From contig JACTAT010000058.1 of the NCBI GenBank assembly GCA_014526335.1, positions 38,904-102,903 on the forward strand: a DNA stretch of 64,000 nucleotides, given 5' to 3'. Below are positions 24,001 to 33,700 of this stretch, in pieces. Under the pieces are notes generated by a model. That model was not told where the DNA came from. It searched no databases and saw only the letters and a list, made by a program, of their open reading frames with translations. Every line of letters starts with the position of its first letter. Position 1 is the stretch's first letter. The DNA comes from Chrysaora quinquecirrha (lineage: Eukaryota > Cnidaria > Scyphozoa > Semaeostomeae > Pelagiidae). The position numbers were made by a program, and so were the translations under genes.

Positions 24001-26084
24001 CTGATTGATTGAATGATTGGTTGACTGATTGATTGATTAACTGATTAATCGATTAACCGATTGATTGATTAACTGATTGATTGATTGATTGACCAATTGA
24101 TTGATTTACTGACCGATTGATTGATTGATTGACTGATTGATTGAATGATTGGTTGACTGATTGATTGATTAACTGATTAATTGATTAAATGATTGATTGA
24201 TTAACTGATTGATTGACTGATTGATTGATTGACTGATTGATTGACTGATTGATTGACAGATTGATTGATTGACTGATTGATGGAATGACTGATTAATTCA
24301 TTGATTGATTGATAGGACCATATAATTGATATCTTCTCAAGGTATGGACTTCTGTGTGAAGCAGAGTGGGGCCGTGGAACAGCCTAGGGTTAATCACTAG
24401 TGCTACCCAGATTATCAATACGATGGCACAAGTTGCAGGTCCACAAAAACCTGCATTACAAAATAAATATGCTTGTTTGCTTGTTACCTTGAACACCTTA
24501 CAATAAGAGGTATGCTTACCTGTAGGAATGTATTCACATAGCAAGTGGCTCCAAGATTTTTCAGACCAACATGGCTCCCCTTAAAACAAACAGAATAAGC
24601 TGTGAAGATAGTGAACAATTTGGTAAAATCAAATAGTATTTATCAAGCAAATCAGAAATGGTAATACCTTCTGTTTTCTTTGTTCTTCCGGGTCTTCCAT
24701 ATCAATCCAAAAATTATCTAGAAATACCAAAAATTAACTAAGGTGAAATTTGTACCCAGATGCAGATCAAAATGCACCAATAAGAAAATGAAGCCAAATG
24801 GGAATGTGTTTTAAACACCAATCAGCTTGTTGGATACAGCAGAAAGACGAATAGAAAACTAAATGAAGAGAATGAATTTTCAATTTTACCTTGGACCTCC
24901 CCAAACCAGAACTTCTCTCCAAGATTATTGATACAACTTGGGTTTTTCTTGCAATTTGTCCTGAAAAAAATTGAATGCTATAAAACTTTTTATTTGTGCA
25001 AATTTATAGGTGTTAAATAATTTCAAACAATGATCAAGGCTTGTATGTACACTGAAAGTTTGCTGCATATGTACACTGAAGAACTTTGCAAACAATTTTG
25101 ATGAGAACAATAGAAAACAATAGACCTATTGTTTTGAGAACAATAGCACAAATTCTAGTCTGGCATGTGTATGGACAGCTAGATAGATTGCAGTTTAGCT
25201 GACACCTTTCACAAATAATGCAGTTGGAATCAATTTACGGCAGCATAAAATTAGGGTTAGAGGGTTTTAGGGTTGGTTTAGGGCTTTGGCCAGTCTGCAG
25301 AGTGTGCACCTTTTCAACAAAATCTTGGGGGTGCCATTGCCAAGAAACTGCTAGTGCAGGGGCAAAAGTATGATTTTACCAAACTTTTTTTCCACGGAAC
25401 AATAGAACAATGGAGCGTTGGTGCACGGAATGATTTGAGCAAATATTTCCTCCTGGAGTCGGATGCGCCAAGCCGTCAACACTCTGCAGACTGGGTCCAT
25501 CCAGGCAGGGCAGTAGTGACAGTGACACTGAAGGTGAAGGTGAAATGGTGTTTTAGCGCCAGTTGCTAGGATCTCAGTAGTAGGTTAACTAATCGAGACC
25601 TCGACCCTGGCTGTGACGCTACCGTGGCTGGGCTCGAACCCTGACCACACTGAGCTTCTGACACCACGAGTCAGCTCGATAACACCACGACGCCACAGCA
25701 CCTTCAAGAACACTAGTTAGTAGGGTTAGTGATCGACTGTTACAACATTTATCAAATCATAGGATCAAATTTAATTTTTAAGATTCACAAAAAATACTCT
25801 TTCAGTCTAAAACCGTTTGGCCTATATACAACACAAAGACACACACCACGCAGACTTATTAGGGCCTAGCCTAATCTGACTGGCCTAAAATGTGAACAGC
25901 CAGCACTCACAACTTACCTACATGCATTTTTCTCACACTTAGGGTAACCAAACAAAAAAGAACTTTTCAGATAAGCTTCGGTGATAGATTCGATCTGTAC
26001 TGGGCCATCAAGATCCTCAACCCATTCCCATCCAGAAGGGAAAATTGATTGAGATTTAGCAGCTTGACCTTTCTTCGGTGCCAT
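7717..26084 (-). CDS. USP48: Ubiquitin carboxyl-terminal hydrolase 48, complete, 33 exons
   Basis: A nuclear cysteine protease that removes ubiquitin from proteins. Exons in transcript order: 26084-25918, 24960-24890, 24717-24668, 24579-24520, 23768-23666, 22993-22828, 22386-22329, 22236-22177, 21729-21668, 21137-21029, 19939-19806, 19575-19395, 18970-18883, 18555-18454, 17966-17863, 16702-16627, 15641-15533, 15148-15100, 14576-14530, 14345-14235, 13728-13289, 12854-12730, 12322-12206, 12098-12037, 11320-11213, 10397-10267, 10160-9991, 9534-9496, 9410-9352, 9169-9097, 8478-8350, 7906-7855, 7763-7717. All junctions keep phase; the total of 3459 nt gives 1152 aa (human 1035). Seen: Cys box NLGATCYVN (Cys109), zinc pairs CSKC and CTSC, His box SGHYVAH (His398), WYKFND (Asn415). 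Three DUSP-like regions lie near residues 531-600, 636-824 and 864-963, a ubiquitin-like domain near 1060-1122, and the end is [10 protein letters not shown]. The start MAPKKGQ matches human MAP...; an upstream in-frame ATG at 26180 is less likely. The 440 nt exon adds a long disordered linker. Confidence 0.95.
8500..8830. repeat. Degenerate tandem repeat in a USP48 intron
   Basis: GACCATGAATAATTTCAGG and GGACCAAGGAACAGGACC recur irregularly with a spacing of about 60-80 bp. The copies are diverged. The remainder of this intron (8831-9096) shows nothing I can name. Confidence 0.55.
9541..9870. repeat. Minisatellite (TTAGAGTGATTATGA)n
   Basis: Units of 9-15 bp built from AGAGTGATTATGATT repeat through most of the USP48 intron between exons 9991-10160 and 9496-9534. 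Both strands stay open for long stretches because of the repeat, so the apparent proteins here are not genes. Confidence 0.9.
10572..10930 (-). mobile_element. SINE family 1, split copy
   Basis: The tail half (10572-10645, GGTGAAGGTGAAATGGTG) and the tRNA-like half (about 10826-10930, containing GCTCGAACCCCGAC) are separated by about 180 bp of other sequence. This suggests a later insertion or a rearrangement inside the SINE. Confidence 0.55.
11763..11970 (+). mobile_element. MITE family B (palindromic)
   Basis: The left end AAGCTATGGCTAAACTAGGA is inverted at the right as CCTAGTTTAGCCAGGCCTT. CpG-rich internal pieces such as CGCGCGAAATG occur. A second copy is at 28134-28414. The ends resemble family A in plan (CCCTGGCNAAAC), so the families may be related. 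Confidence 0.8.
12474..12683 (+). mobile_element. MITE family A in a USP48 intron
   Basis: Left end TTAGGCCCTGGCCAAACGAT, right end GATAGTTTGGCCATGGCCTTA. It lies between exons 12854-12730 and 12322-12206. Confidence 0.85.
12870..13265. repeat. Degenerate GATTAAGTGATT repeat
   Basis: ATTAAGTGATTAAGTGATC-like motifs of 8-10 bp recur throughout the USP48 intron between exons 13728-13289 and 12854-12730. The same style of repeat recurs at 18556-18870. Confidence 0.75.
13750..13966 (+). mobile_element. MITE family A next to USP48 exon 21
   Basis: Left end TTAGGCCCTTGCCAAACGAT, right end GATTGTTTTGGGCGAGGACC. It begins only 22 bp from the acceptor of the large exon (right edge 13728), so it lies where the branch point and polypyrimidine tract would be expected. 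Confidence 0.8.
14593..15080. repeat. GAT/ATG trinucleotide microsatellite filling a USP48 intron
   Basis: Nearly the whole intron 14577-15099 is (GATGAT)n. About 120 bp of imperfect sequence (14635-14755, containing GACGAAGACAATAGTGACG) is repeated about 200 bp later (14838-14955), showing segmental duplication inside the array. A (GATCAT)n run follows at about 15039-15078. Open frames of Met/Ile or Ser/His runs here are artefacts. Confidence 0.95.
15190..15490 (+). mobile_element. tRNA-derived SINE family 2
   Basis: The head reads TGCCGAAGAAGGCTCAACAT. A tRNA-like part follows (TGCAGTCCAGGCTCGAGTC as a decayed B box), then the tail ACCACTTCTGGAAAAATC. The tail of another copy precedes it. 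The family's best A box (TAGCTCAGTGG) and B box (GGTTCGAATCCC) appear in the minus-strand copy near 50105-50345. Confidence 0.7.
15697..15835. mobile_element. Short palindromic element (family M)
   Basis: The left end CCGAGGGGCAATTCACTCC is inverted at the right as AGTGAAATGCCCCTCG. Both arms contain AAATCTCGTAC. Related sequence occurs at 50445-50760 and near 35090-35145. Confidence 0.7.
15850..16560 (+). mobile_element. Cluster of SINE family 2 copies
   Basis: At least three partial copies run head to tail: heads near 15868, 16095 and 16430 (GAAGGCTCAATATAGCC-like), and tRNA-like parts near 15960-16020 and 16275-16350 (CTCTATGGCTCAGTGGAAAC, TCCAGGTTTGAATCCCA). It lies in the USP48 intron between exons 16702-16627 and 15641-15533. 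Confidence 0.75.
16870..17130 (+). repeat. Dispersed repeat family L
   Basis: It contains AGTATAAACGTCAGAAACAG and AGAACACCAATCAGTTTGTG and ends near an AGACACAGATTCTAAAGCGC block. Related copies: 6715-6880, 24736-24870, 28820-29100 and 48840-49080. There are no clear ends and no open frame. It may be a SINE or a MITE remnant. Confidence 0.6.
17131..17757 (-). mobile_element. SINE family 1 copies, one interrupted by a MITE
   Basis: A tail half lies at 17131-17222. A tRNA-like half (TGACGCTACCATGGCTGAGC, then CCTCGAACCCC) at 17370-17449 resumes after the MITE as ACCACGACGCTACAGCACC at 17737-17757. The MITE family A element 17450-17736 therefore landed inside an existing SINE. Confidence 0.75.
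17450..17736 (+). mobile_element. MITE family A nested in SINE family 1
   Basis: Left end AAGCCCTGGCCAAACGATCA, right end TTTGATCGTTTGGTTAGGGC. The SINE resumes right after the end, so both ends of the element are well fixed, apart from the shared TAA flank. Confidence 0.85.
17999..18372. mobile_element. MITE family H (GAATAAGCCCCC)
   Basis: It starts CCATAAATCCTCGAATAAGC, with four spaced copies of AATAAGCCC-type motifs, and ends AATAAGCCCCCGGGGGCTTC. The right inverted end is shortened. The best copy is 21183-21433. Confidence 0.7.
18556..18870. repeat. Degenerate ATGATTAAGTGATT repeat
   Basis: Units of 8-15 bp based on TGATTAATGATTAA fill the intron between USP48 exons 18970-18883 and 18555-18454. 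The array reaches to within about 15 bp of the donor and begins beside the acceptor. Confidence 0.85.
20024..20405. repeat. Minisatellite, 23-26 bp units
   Basis: Units such as GGATATCATCAGTACCGTGG, with variants GGATACCATCAGTACAG and GGATGTTCAGTACC, repeat about 15 times in a USP48 intron. Open frames across it are by-products. Confidence 0.9.
20731..20948. mobile_element. MITE family N
   Basis: Left end TTATTACCCTATGGACAAGG, right end CCTGTCCATGGGGTAATAA, an inverted repeat of about 19 bp. A second internal inverted pair is TGACGTAATGAGCG...CATTACGTCA. It lies in a USP48 intron. Confidence 0.8.
21183..21433. mobile_element. MITE family H, well preserved
   Basis: Left end TACCGTAAATCTTCGAAATG, right end TTCGAGTATTTACGGTA. 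Inside both ends are AATAAGCCC and GGGGGCTTATTCGAG motifs. It lies in the USP48 intron between exons 21729-21668 and 21137-21029. Fragments of the family are at 17999-18372, 44530-44640 and 48095-48230. Confidence 0.85.
21914..22099 (-). mobile_element. tRNA-derived SINE family 1
   Basis: Read on the minus strand: GAAGGTGCTGTGGTGTCGTG, an A-box-like GTGGTCTAATCTAGC, a B box GGGTTCGAGCCCC, and an end CACCTTAACCTTCACC. The two boxes form the internal RNA polymerase III promoter typical of tRNA-derived SINEs. Only 78 bp separate it from the USP48 exon that starts at 22177. Confidence 0.85.
23190..23390 (+). mobile_element. Family I repeat
   Basis: It begins GTAGCCAAGGGATATGGGGG with a GGGGGCAGTACCCCCC palindrome and ends near GTCTGGCTATGCC. 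It lies in a USP48 intron. Confidence 0.55.
23830..24315. repeat. (TGAT)n tetranucleotide array
   Basis: GATTGATTGACTGATTGATT runs for nearly 490 bp in the intron between USP48 exons 24579-24520 and 23768-23666. Interruptions with TTAACTGATT form a loose higher-order pattern of about 50-60 bp. Confidence 0.95.
24330..24490 (+). mobile_element. SINE family 3, 3' part
   Basis: It contains GATGGCACAAGTTGCAGGTC and ends in a GCTTGTTTGCTTG tail, matching the 3' end of the complete copy at 36409-36670. It ends about 30 bp from the USP48 exon encoding the catalytic cysteine (starts 24520). Confidence 0.65.
24736..24870 (+). repeat. Repeat family L fragment
   Basis: TCAAAATGCACCAATAAGAA and AACACCAATCAGCTTGTTGG match the family L copies at 6715-6880 and 16870-17130. 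It fills most of the short intron before USP48 exon 24717-24668. Confidence 0.6.
25529..25706 (-). mobile_element. tRNA-derived SINE family 1 (reference copy)
   Basis: Minus strand: GAAGGTGCTGTGGCGTCGTG at the head, B box GGGTTCGAGCCCAGCC, and tail CACCTTCACCTTCAGTG. It sits in USP48 intron 1, which otherwise (24961-25917) shows no further feature I can name. Confidence 0.85.
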
Positions 26085-26203
26085 TTTCTTTTCGCGGGCT
26101 TCTGAGAAACGATTCAATTCAATTAGCGAAAAGCAATTCAATTCAACGATTTTATGTTTTCTTCGTTTCGCAAGAGGCAATGACGCAAATTTAAAATTAC
26201 AGC

Positions 26204-26524
26204 CAGAGGCGTAGGAGGGTATTGAAAAGTGGGGGGCACATGAAAAGGGGCAATATAGAGAGCAAGGCGCACCCTCCTAGGGGGGTCCGGGGGCACGCTG
26301 CCCGGAAAATTTTTAATATAGAAGTAACTACTTTGGCTCTTGTAGCCTCTTTCGGACTAAAATTCTTAATTATATAAACATATTTCCAAGGCAGTTGGTT
26401 GTCCTACTTAGCCTTTCAAGGTGTAAGGAAGGGGCACTTTTCAGATATAAAAGGGGCAGGCATAAGATTTGGCAGAAAAGTGGGAGGGCACGTGCCCCCT
26501 GCCCCCCCGGCTCCTACGCCACTT
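26204..26524. mobile_element. hAT-type MITE with 8 bp target duplication
   Basis: The left end CAGAGGCGTAGGAGG is inverted at the right as CTCCTACGCCACTT. The identical 8 bp ATTACAGC flanks it at 26196-26203 and 26525-26532. An 8 bp duplication with a CAGRGGCG terminus is the hAT signature. It lies about 120 bp upstream of the USP48 start codon, so it may alter the promoter. The remainder up to 27202 is AT-rich with no recognised feature. Confidence 0.85.
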
Positions 26525-27202
26525 ATTACAGCACCCACCCCTTATAACCCTATAAGCACCCACCTCCTACAACCTTGTGGAAACTCTAATTGCACTCATT
26601 TTTCCGCTTATTAACAGCCAGAATACAGAAAAAAACCCGCACATAAGAACCCAAGCTATTAGCTACTGTATTAGGTTTTAACATAGCCTTGAGGTTAGGC
26701 TAAGCCAAAATTGTTCTTATTCAAATTGGTTTTAATGTGACCCCCAAGCAGGTCTATCAATCACGCGATCACCTCAATATTTTCGCTTTTCACGCTATCA
26801 CGTCGAAATATTTTCCATCGGCTCGCTATCTAGCTGATGCGGACGCGCTTTCGAGGTATCGAAGAACAGACTTTTCTGATAACAATCATCTTCATCATTA
26901 GCAATACTTCAGAAATAGAGCAAAATAAGTGTCTAAAAATTTTTGGGACAATTAATTCACAAATTCAATAGTTAAAAATATATCAACGGAAACAAAATAA
27001 AGTAAAATCGGAAATCCTTCTAAAAAGTTATATATTTTAAAAACATACACGTAATTATCTTCATGCATTAAATAAAACCTAAAGTAACTAATCAGAAAAG
27101 AAAAACTAATTAAAAATCACAAATAAATAGTTAACAAAATTTTCAAAGTTCTCTTTCTGTTTTAATGTAAGGGTTTACAACGATAAACCTAAAAACAATT
27201 CT

Positions 27203-27500
27203 TAGGCCCTGGCTGAACGATCAAACATTGTTCCTCAAACATTTGAATTCTGAAATTTGCTTATCAAACAAAATGTTTTAACGCTTGGTCACATCACAAA
27301 CATTGTTCGTCAAACATTTTTCGCTGAAAACATGTTGAAGTTTAGAAACTTGTTTTCGAAGACTCAAAGGTAGCTACTAGCAATGCTACATGTCAAGCAA
27401 TGTTTTGCAATTTTGGCCACACATTTAAACATTTTGTTTTAAAAAACAAATTAAAGATTTTGGTTCAAACAATGCTTTTAAAGGAATCTCAAATGTTTGG
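27203..27500 (+). mobile_element. MITE family A, right end decayed
   Basis: Left end TTAGGCCCTGGCTGAACGAT, with internal CAAACATTTG modules. The right end is lost after TCAAATGTTTGGCC. It lies between USP48 and the 3' end of the PH-domain gene. Confidence 0.65.
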
Positions 27501-27784
27501 CCAATACAGTATTTCACGAGAACGTATGGCCTCGAGTTTATGGTACACAGCAGCCCGAGAAATCCTAAGAAAGTTACCAGACTAGAGAATTCGGGTACAT
27601 AAAACCGAGCAATAATAGGGCTAAAACCTCCATTTTCTGGTCACTGGAGAAAGAAGCCGGGCAAATGCATCGTCACCCACGAATGTCAGGTATAACAACC
27701 CCAATACCTCAAGTTTTCTAACATTGGAGACCGAACCCGGCAAACTCCTGGATAACAGAACCGGACGCTAGTTCCTACAGGTAT

Positions 27785-30700
27785 TCATAACTGTTCTATA
27801 GTTAATGATTGTAAGTCCGGTGCGGAACAAACCAGATGTCTAGAGAAGCGACTTGTATTGACGGACAAACTGCTTGAGGTTGGTTTGACGTTTACGAATG
27901 ATGAGCTGCTGTTTTGGTCGACTGATCCAAGAAGGCCATACGTTGAGCCTAGGACGAAGAAACAAAATCTCTTCAGTAAATTAGTATTATTCAAATTCAC
28001 TGTTAGTAATTTTACTCACAGCTACTGTAGATAATATAAAACTCTTCTAATTTTCTAGTTATATATGCTTATAAATTCTCGGTGAATAACTTTGCACTAA
28101 AAGTGACCAACGGACTCACAACACAAGACTCTGTTAAGCCCTGGCTAAACTAGGAGACTTGTCACGCGACATTGATGTCCCCTCGGTGTCTCCCAGTTTA
28201 GCCACCTCGGAAACTTTGTAACGCGCAATAAATTTTGTAGCATAAGAGACACGCAGATGTTTCTGGGAGACAACAGAAACACATTTCTTGTCTCCGCAAC
28301 ATGCAAGTGACGGGAACATGTTGCTCCCTTGTCACTCGCATGTTTAGCCACCCTGGAAGACAAGCCGAATACAATGTCGCGCGCGACATGTCTCCTAGTT
28401 TTGCCATAGCTTTACTCTCCTGAGAAGAGATAGGTGTAGGTCGCTAATAATAGAACTTTTCCTGAGATGCCTTGAAAACAACAACAGCAATTACAGCGAG
28501 TGGGAGAGACTAGACTTATTACCTGAATGCCAATTATCCCTTATCAAACTGTGGGTAGCACTAAAGTGAGATCGCTGAAACTGGGTAATGGAGGAGCGGA
28601 ACTAACGGCTCAGGTATAAGAATAGGGAGGAACTGGTGTAGACAGTCTACAGGCTACCATGTTAAATAAGCCTCGTTACGAACAGCCAGTGGCAACCTAC
28701 CTCGATTTGAATCAGCAGATCTCGTTACTCGATTCAACCATTTATCAGATCGGAGATATGATGATGGTGATGAGTTTGAGATGACGGGGGGTTTGATCAC
28801 TGGAAAAAGAAAATCAAAACTTCAATTCAATTCATCTCAATTCCATTGGATCAAAATGTATCAGTAAGAACGTGAAGCCAAATTGGCATTGTTGTTGAAA
28901 CACCAATCAGCTTGCAGAAAACAGCGGGAAGACCAATAGAATTAATTTAAGAATCCACAAGAGCTATTTTTGTCTGCGTAGAATCGGTCTCTTGGTTTTC
29001 ATTAGGACAGATTCTAAAACTCCTAAATGAAACAAAGATTTTGCGTTGCCAATGATTTGAAAACAATCCTCGTTGCAATTTTCTGTCAATATTGGTTGTC
29101 AAGTAAGTGTTGTCCTACGGAAGGTGCTGTGGCCTCGTGGCCTAATCCAGCTTGCTCATGGTGACAGAAGCTCAACGAGGTAGGGCTAAAGCCCCAGCTA
29201 TGATAGGGTCACAGCCAGGTTCGAAGTCTCGATTAGTTAACCTTCTTCTGAGGTCCTAGCGACTGGTGCCAAAGATATTTCTGTTGTTTTTCGAAATTTT
29301 GAAATTTAAAGTTAAAAATAAGAAATAAGGTCTGATCTTTCTTACCAGGCTGCTGCGGGCTGACATTTCTAAACAGAACAGTTTTCTTCGAGTTTCCTTT
29401 ATTTGCGCTTTCAGAAACACTGTCCTCTTCGTACGATAAATTAACGACACCATTACTGCTATTACTTCCTCGGTTCTCGCCTTTAAAAAGTTCGTTACAC
29501 GATAATTGTTCGTATTTGGCGAAACTTTATCGCCTGTAAAATTCGTTACTTCGTTACTTCCATCGGGTATACTCGTCACCATGATAATGTTTTTCGGTAA
29601 ATCTGACGTGTGCACATCGGCGTCATCTTCATTCTCGGTGCTAATAATCGGCGTTGATTCGACTGAAGTATTCACGTCACTTGATTCGTCTTCGTCGATT
29701 ATTTCGATGTCTTGTTGTCGTCTGGAATTCGGACTAGGAAGGGTAGTAGGAGGACTTTCAGGATATCGCCCCTGTGGAACGAAAAATACCGAGTTAAAAT
29801 TGGATAACAGCTAGAGATGTAAAATCAATAACAATCTGTTTGGTTCTTTATAAGATTATAGTACTTTCTACTCGGTTGAATGCAGCTGGTATTCCTAAAG
29901 CAACTACAATGAGTCCTGAATAAAGACCCGGCTAAATGAGGTCAATATTTCATCATATATTGGCCTACTTCAATGTGCGACAAAATGTTGGCAGCGTTTT
30001 GCCACCTTAATCGGAGACAAAAAATCGTGTCGGGTGATGTTGGCTGAAGTTTGATCAGGGTCAAATATTCACCCAACATTTCAGAATGTTGGCTTTGGCT
30101 TTGTTTGGACATCCATCAGCCAAAAAGCGTTGGCTCCAAGTATGCGAATTATGGAAGGCTCTCTCCTTTAGTACGAAGCACGAATCAAAACAGCATTCTC
30201 ACACTTTAAGAAACGCGCTACTAATTTTCAGACTAGGAATGGAAAAGAAGCCAAATAAGAAATTTCCGGAAGCAGTCGAAGGCCCTCCAATTAGAACCAA
30301 GTTCTAATACGAATGTTGGCAGAATTGAGGCTATGGGCTTACGGGCATCAACCTTGGAGACTTGGAAGGGCGCAGGGCTAAGTTGGCTGAACTCCTGCCA
30401 CTCTGTTGAGGTTTCGTCCAAGGTTACACAGCCGCACACACTTCATACCCACTCATGATCATCATCAATATCATTATCATCATCATAACCGTGTGTAACT
30501 TACTCTTAAAGATAAATCTATTGCATGGATCCACTGATGTCTTAGTAACAGCGTAGGAGTCTGGATAAAAAAGAAGATTATAAACATCAATTTCTGGGGA
30601 ACACTTCATGCATAGGATCCTGGGCTAAGCGACTAATTATTCACTATAATTATGCACATAATCTATATATAATAGGCAATAGCCACGTTTGCACTAGTAT

Positions 30701-33700
30701 ATATATTGTTAATCCTAATTTAAATATTAGTCAATCTTTAATCTCAGTTTGAGTCATATCTCTTTCATGCTGTAAATGACTTAACCAAACAGACTTTCAT
30801 TCTGTTACAGCGTAGATAGGGGGCAAGGGAGAGCTTGCCCTTTCAAGCATCGCCAAGACAGTACTTGGTTGTCATTTGTCGTGTAAAAGTGTTGCAGGGT
30901 ACAACCTGGTTTCCTTCTTTTTAAAACTACACGCTTTTTTAAAGGAACCTACCTCAAGACCTAGTACTTAAAGTTACTTATTTTTGGACTTCTTTTGAGG
31001 CAGTCATAGTTCAAAAAGTTCCTTAACAGTTCCTTAATTTTAACTGCACATACAGTGGTCATAACAATAATAGAGAGACACTTGCATGTGAGCAAAGCTT
31101 GGGACTACTCAAGGAAACGTTTGATACATGCATAACGTACAATTCATGTGCTTATTGACTGCAAATGAATGGAACCGGCTTTTTAATTCTTGATTATTTG
31201 CAGTGATAAAGGCATTCAACATTGAGAAGTTCCTTAACGATGTTCTCTTTAGCAGTATAAGTTCTTTAAATTTTCGGGTCTTCTAGATTTAGGTTCCTTA
31301 TAAAGTGGTTCTTTTTATAAAATAAGCGTGTACGCACTTATTTTCCTTGACCACGCACTTTTGCCTCTCCAATATTGAATGTCTGGCTACATGGGTTGTG
31401 TTTCTATATAAAATCTTTACAATACAAATTAAAGAAGTATTTCGACAATCATGAAGATATGTCTTTCACAAACCTTGAAATAATATTTTGCTTTCTGCGT
31501 TGCCAAGTAAAAAGGAAAGCTGTATTTCTTCCTCTTGCCAATAAGACATCTTGTTCCAACAGTCAACTCAATAAAACCTCGAAACTGAAGATGAAAATAA
31601 TCATAAAGATAATCTGCAGAATCATCGTCATTATAATTATCATTATCGTTCCATCGTCGTCACCAACACCACTGTCATCAAAATCATCATCATCATAATC
31701 AAAATCATTATCATTAAACCATCATCACCATCATCACAATCATTATCATCTTCATCCTAATCATAATCACAACCATCACCAAAATCACAATTTTTGTCAT
31801 CATCATCATCATCAGCATTAACACGACCATCATCGTCATTATCATCATCATCATCATCATCATAATGATAGTCTTCTTCATCATCATCACCATCATCATC
31901 AGCAGCATTAAAATGACCATGACCATGACCATCATCATCATCACAATCGTAATAATAATCATCATCAGCATTCAAAATAAACAAATTACTTACAGCATCC
32001 CTCAACTCTGATGATTCACAATGATGAGAATAAAACAACAGATAGTTTCCTCTGCAAACAACCCAGTATTCAATCCACTAAAACATAAAATAATTACATC
32101 AAAATCACAGAACGATATTGAAATCATGATCAAATGGTAATTAAATATCAGTAAGATTAAGGTCAGACTTATCTGCTAATGGGCTTTATCTTATGTGCAG
32201 CAATCCATATTAGTTGGATTCAAGTCTGAGGGGGGGGCAAATTGTGGGTACATGGGACATGCGGTCTGGAAAGGGATCATTTTTCAAAGAAATGGTACTG
32301 ATTTCTGACATTTCGATAGAAGTATTAGTACCAATTTTAGGTATTACAGATAGTTTGATAATAGATATATCTGGGTAGACTTTTGCCTCATGTGGATAAA
32401 ATTAATAAAAATCAAAGTTTAGTACGATTTCCCCCCTGCCAATCAGAGTCCTTTGTGGAAATAAATAGGTGCACTAAAGAGCTTTGCTAAATCCCAGCTT
32501 GTTTGGATAATAATTTGAAGTTGACAAAAGCCGAGAGAAGTATTAAATACATTCAATAAAGCTTTTGACAAAACCTGTTAGCCAAATACAGATTCTTGGT
32601 CAAGATTAAATAAATAATTAACTGACATCATCAATAATTTATGTTTTCATTTTCATGAAGATCAAAACAAAGTATGGGTTATAAGTGGTGAATAATAAAA
32701 TTCAGTAAAAATTATAAAAATATTGTAGTTTATCAATGCAAGTTGACGTCTTGAGAGAATTAAAGGCAAATTAGTGGTTCTCTTGTCCGTAACAGTTGGA
32801 AGAAAGGAAAAGTTAAGGGTTAGTTAGTATGTATAAGATATTAGGTACAATCTGTAGAATGTTCCTAGACAGGCTTGAAAGATTTCTAGAAAACACTCTC
32901 AAGGGGAAGTTTGAAAGAAATTTGGTCCACCAGTCACCCCCCCCCCCCAATCATTGCCAAGATAGGTTTAGTCTTTGCTAAATCTGATGTAAAATAAATT
33001 ATCACAAGGTACAACTGGGCTACAAGTGGGTGCAACAAGGTACAAGGTACTAAGGTATAAGGTACAACCCGGCTGGGCAAGGTACAAATGTTCCTAGTCA
33101 GGCCCAAAAGATTTCTAGAAATTACTCCCAAGGGGAAAATCTTGAATGGGTTCCCCTTTTTCTTAAATTCCAAGCTTAACTTTACAATTAATCTTCTGAG
33201 TTGTAGAACCCTTCACAATTGTTAGAAATAGGGGATTAGAAATATAAAAACCTTTCAATTATGTCCAAAGATCTTTCCGCTATTTCTCACAATTTTGAAA
33301 CCAAGATTTATTTACCATGGGATCTATATCATTTTTTGTTTGGAAATCGTCTAGAATTTGAAGCTTTAAGTAAAGAACTTTCTGGAGCTGGGATTTAGGA
33401 AAATTATAGAGGGGGTGTGGTCATGGTCAAAACAATAATTCCATCATGATGGCAAGATTAGAAGTTCAAGTCTATATGATATCTGATATATATCAATTTC
33501 CTCTCTATTTTTATGTTTTCCCTCCTAAAGTTTAATGCCGCTGAAAAAGCCTTTCAAACAGCTCACATGTATAACTCTTCAAAACTTTAGTAAAAACACT
33601 CATTTTGTTTGAGAAACACTTTATTTACACTTTACTTTATTTTACTTTATTTATTTATTTAGAAACTGGATAAAAGGCCTATTTGCAAAAATGAACAAAC

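Noticed and set aside
29256..29340. Reading the PH-gene exon on past 29346 into a longer C-terminus
   Set aside because: A good donor (GTAAGA) lies at 29345, and two later exons with matching phase carry the protein-like end.
31714..32038. Asp-rich and Met/Ile-rich frames
   Set aside because: Trinucleotide repeat. Only the part 31994-32077 is real coding sequence (PH domain exon).
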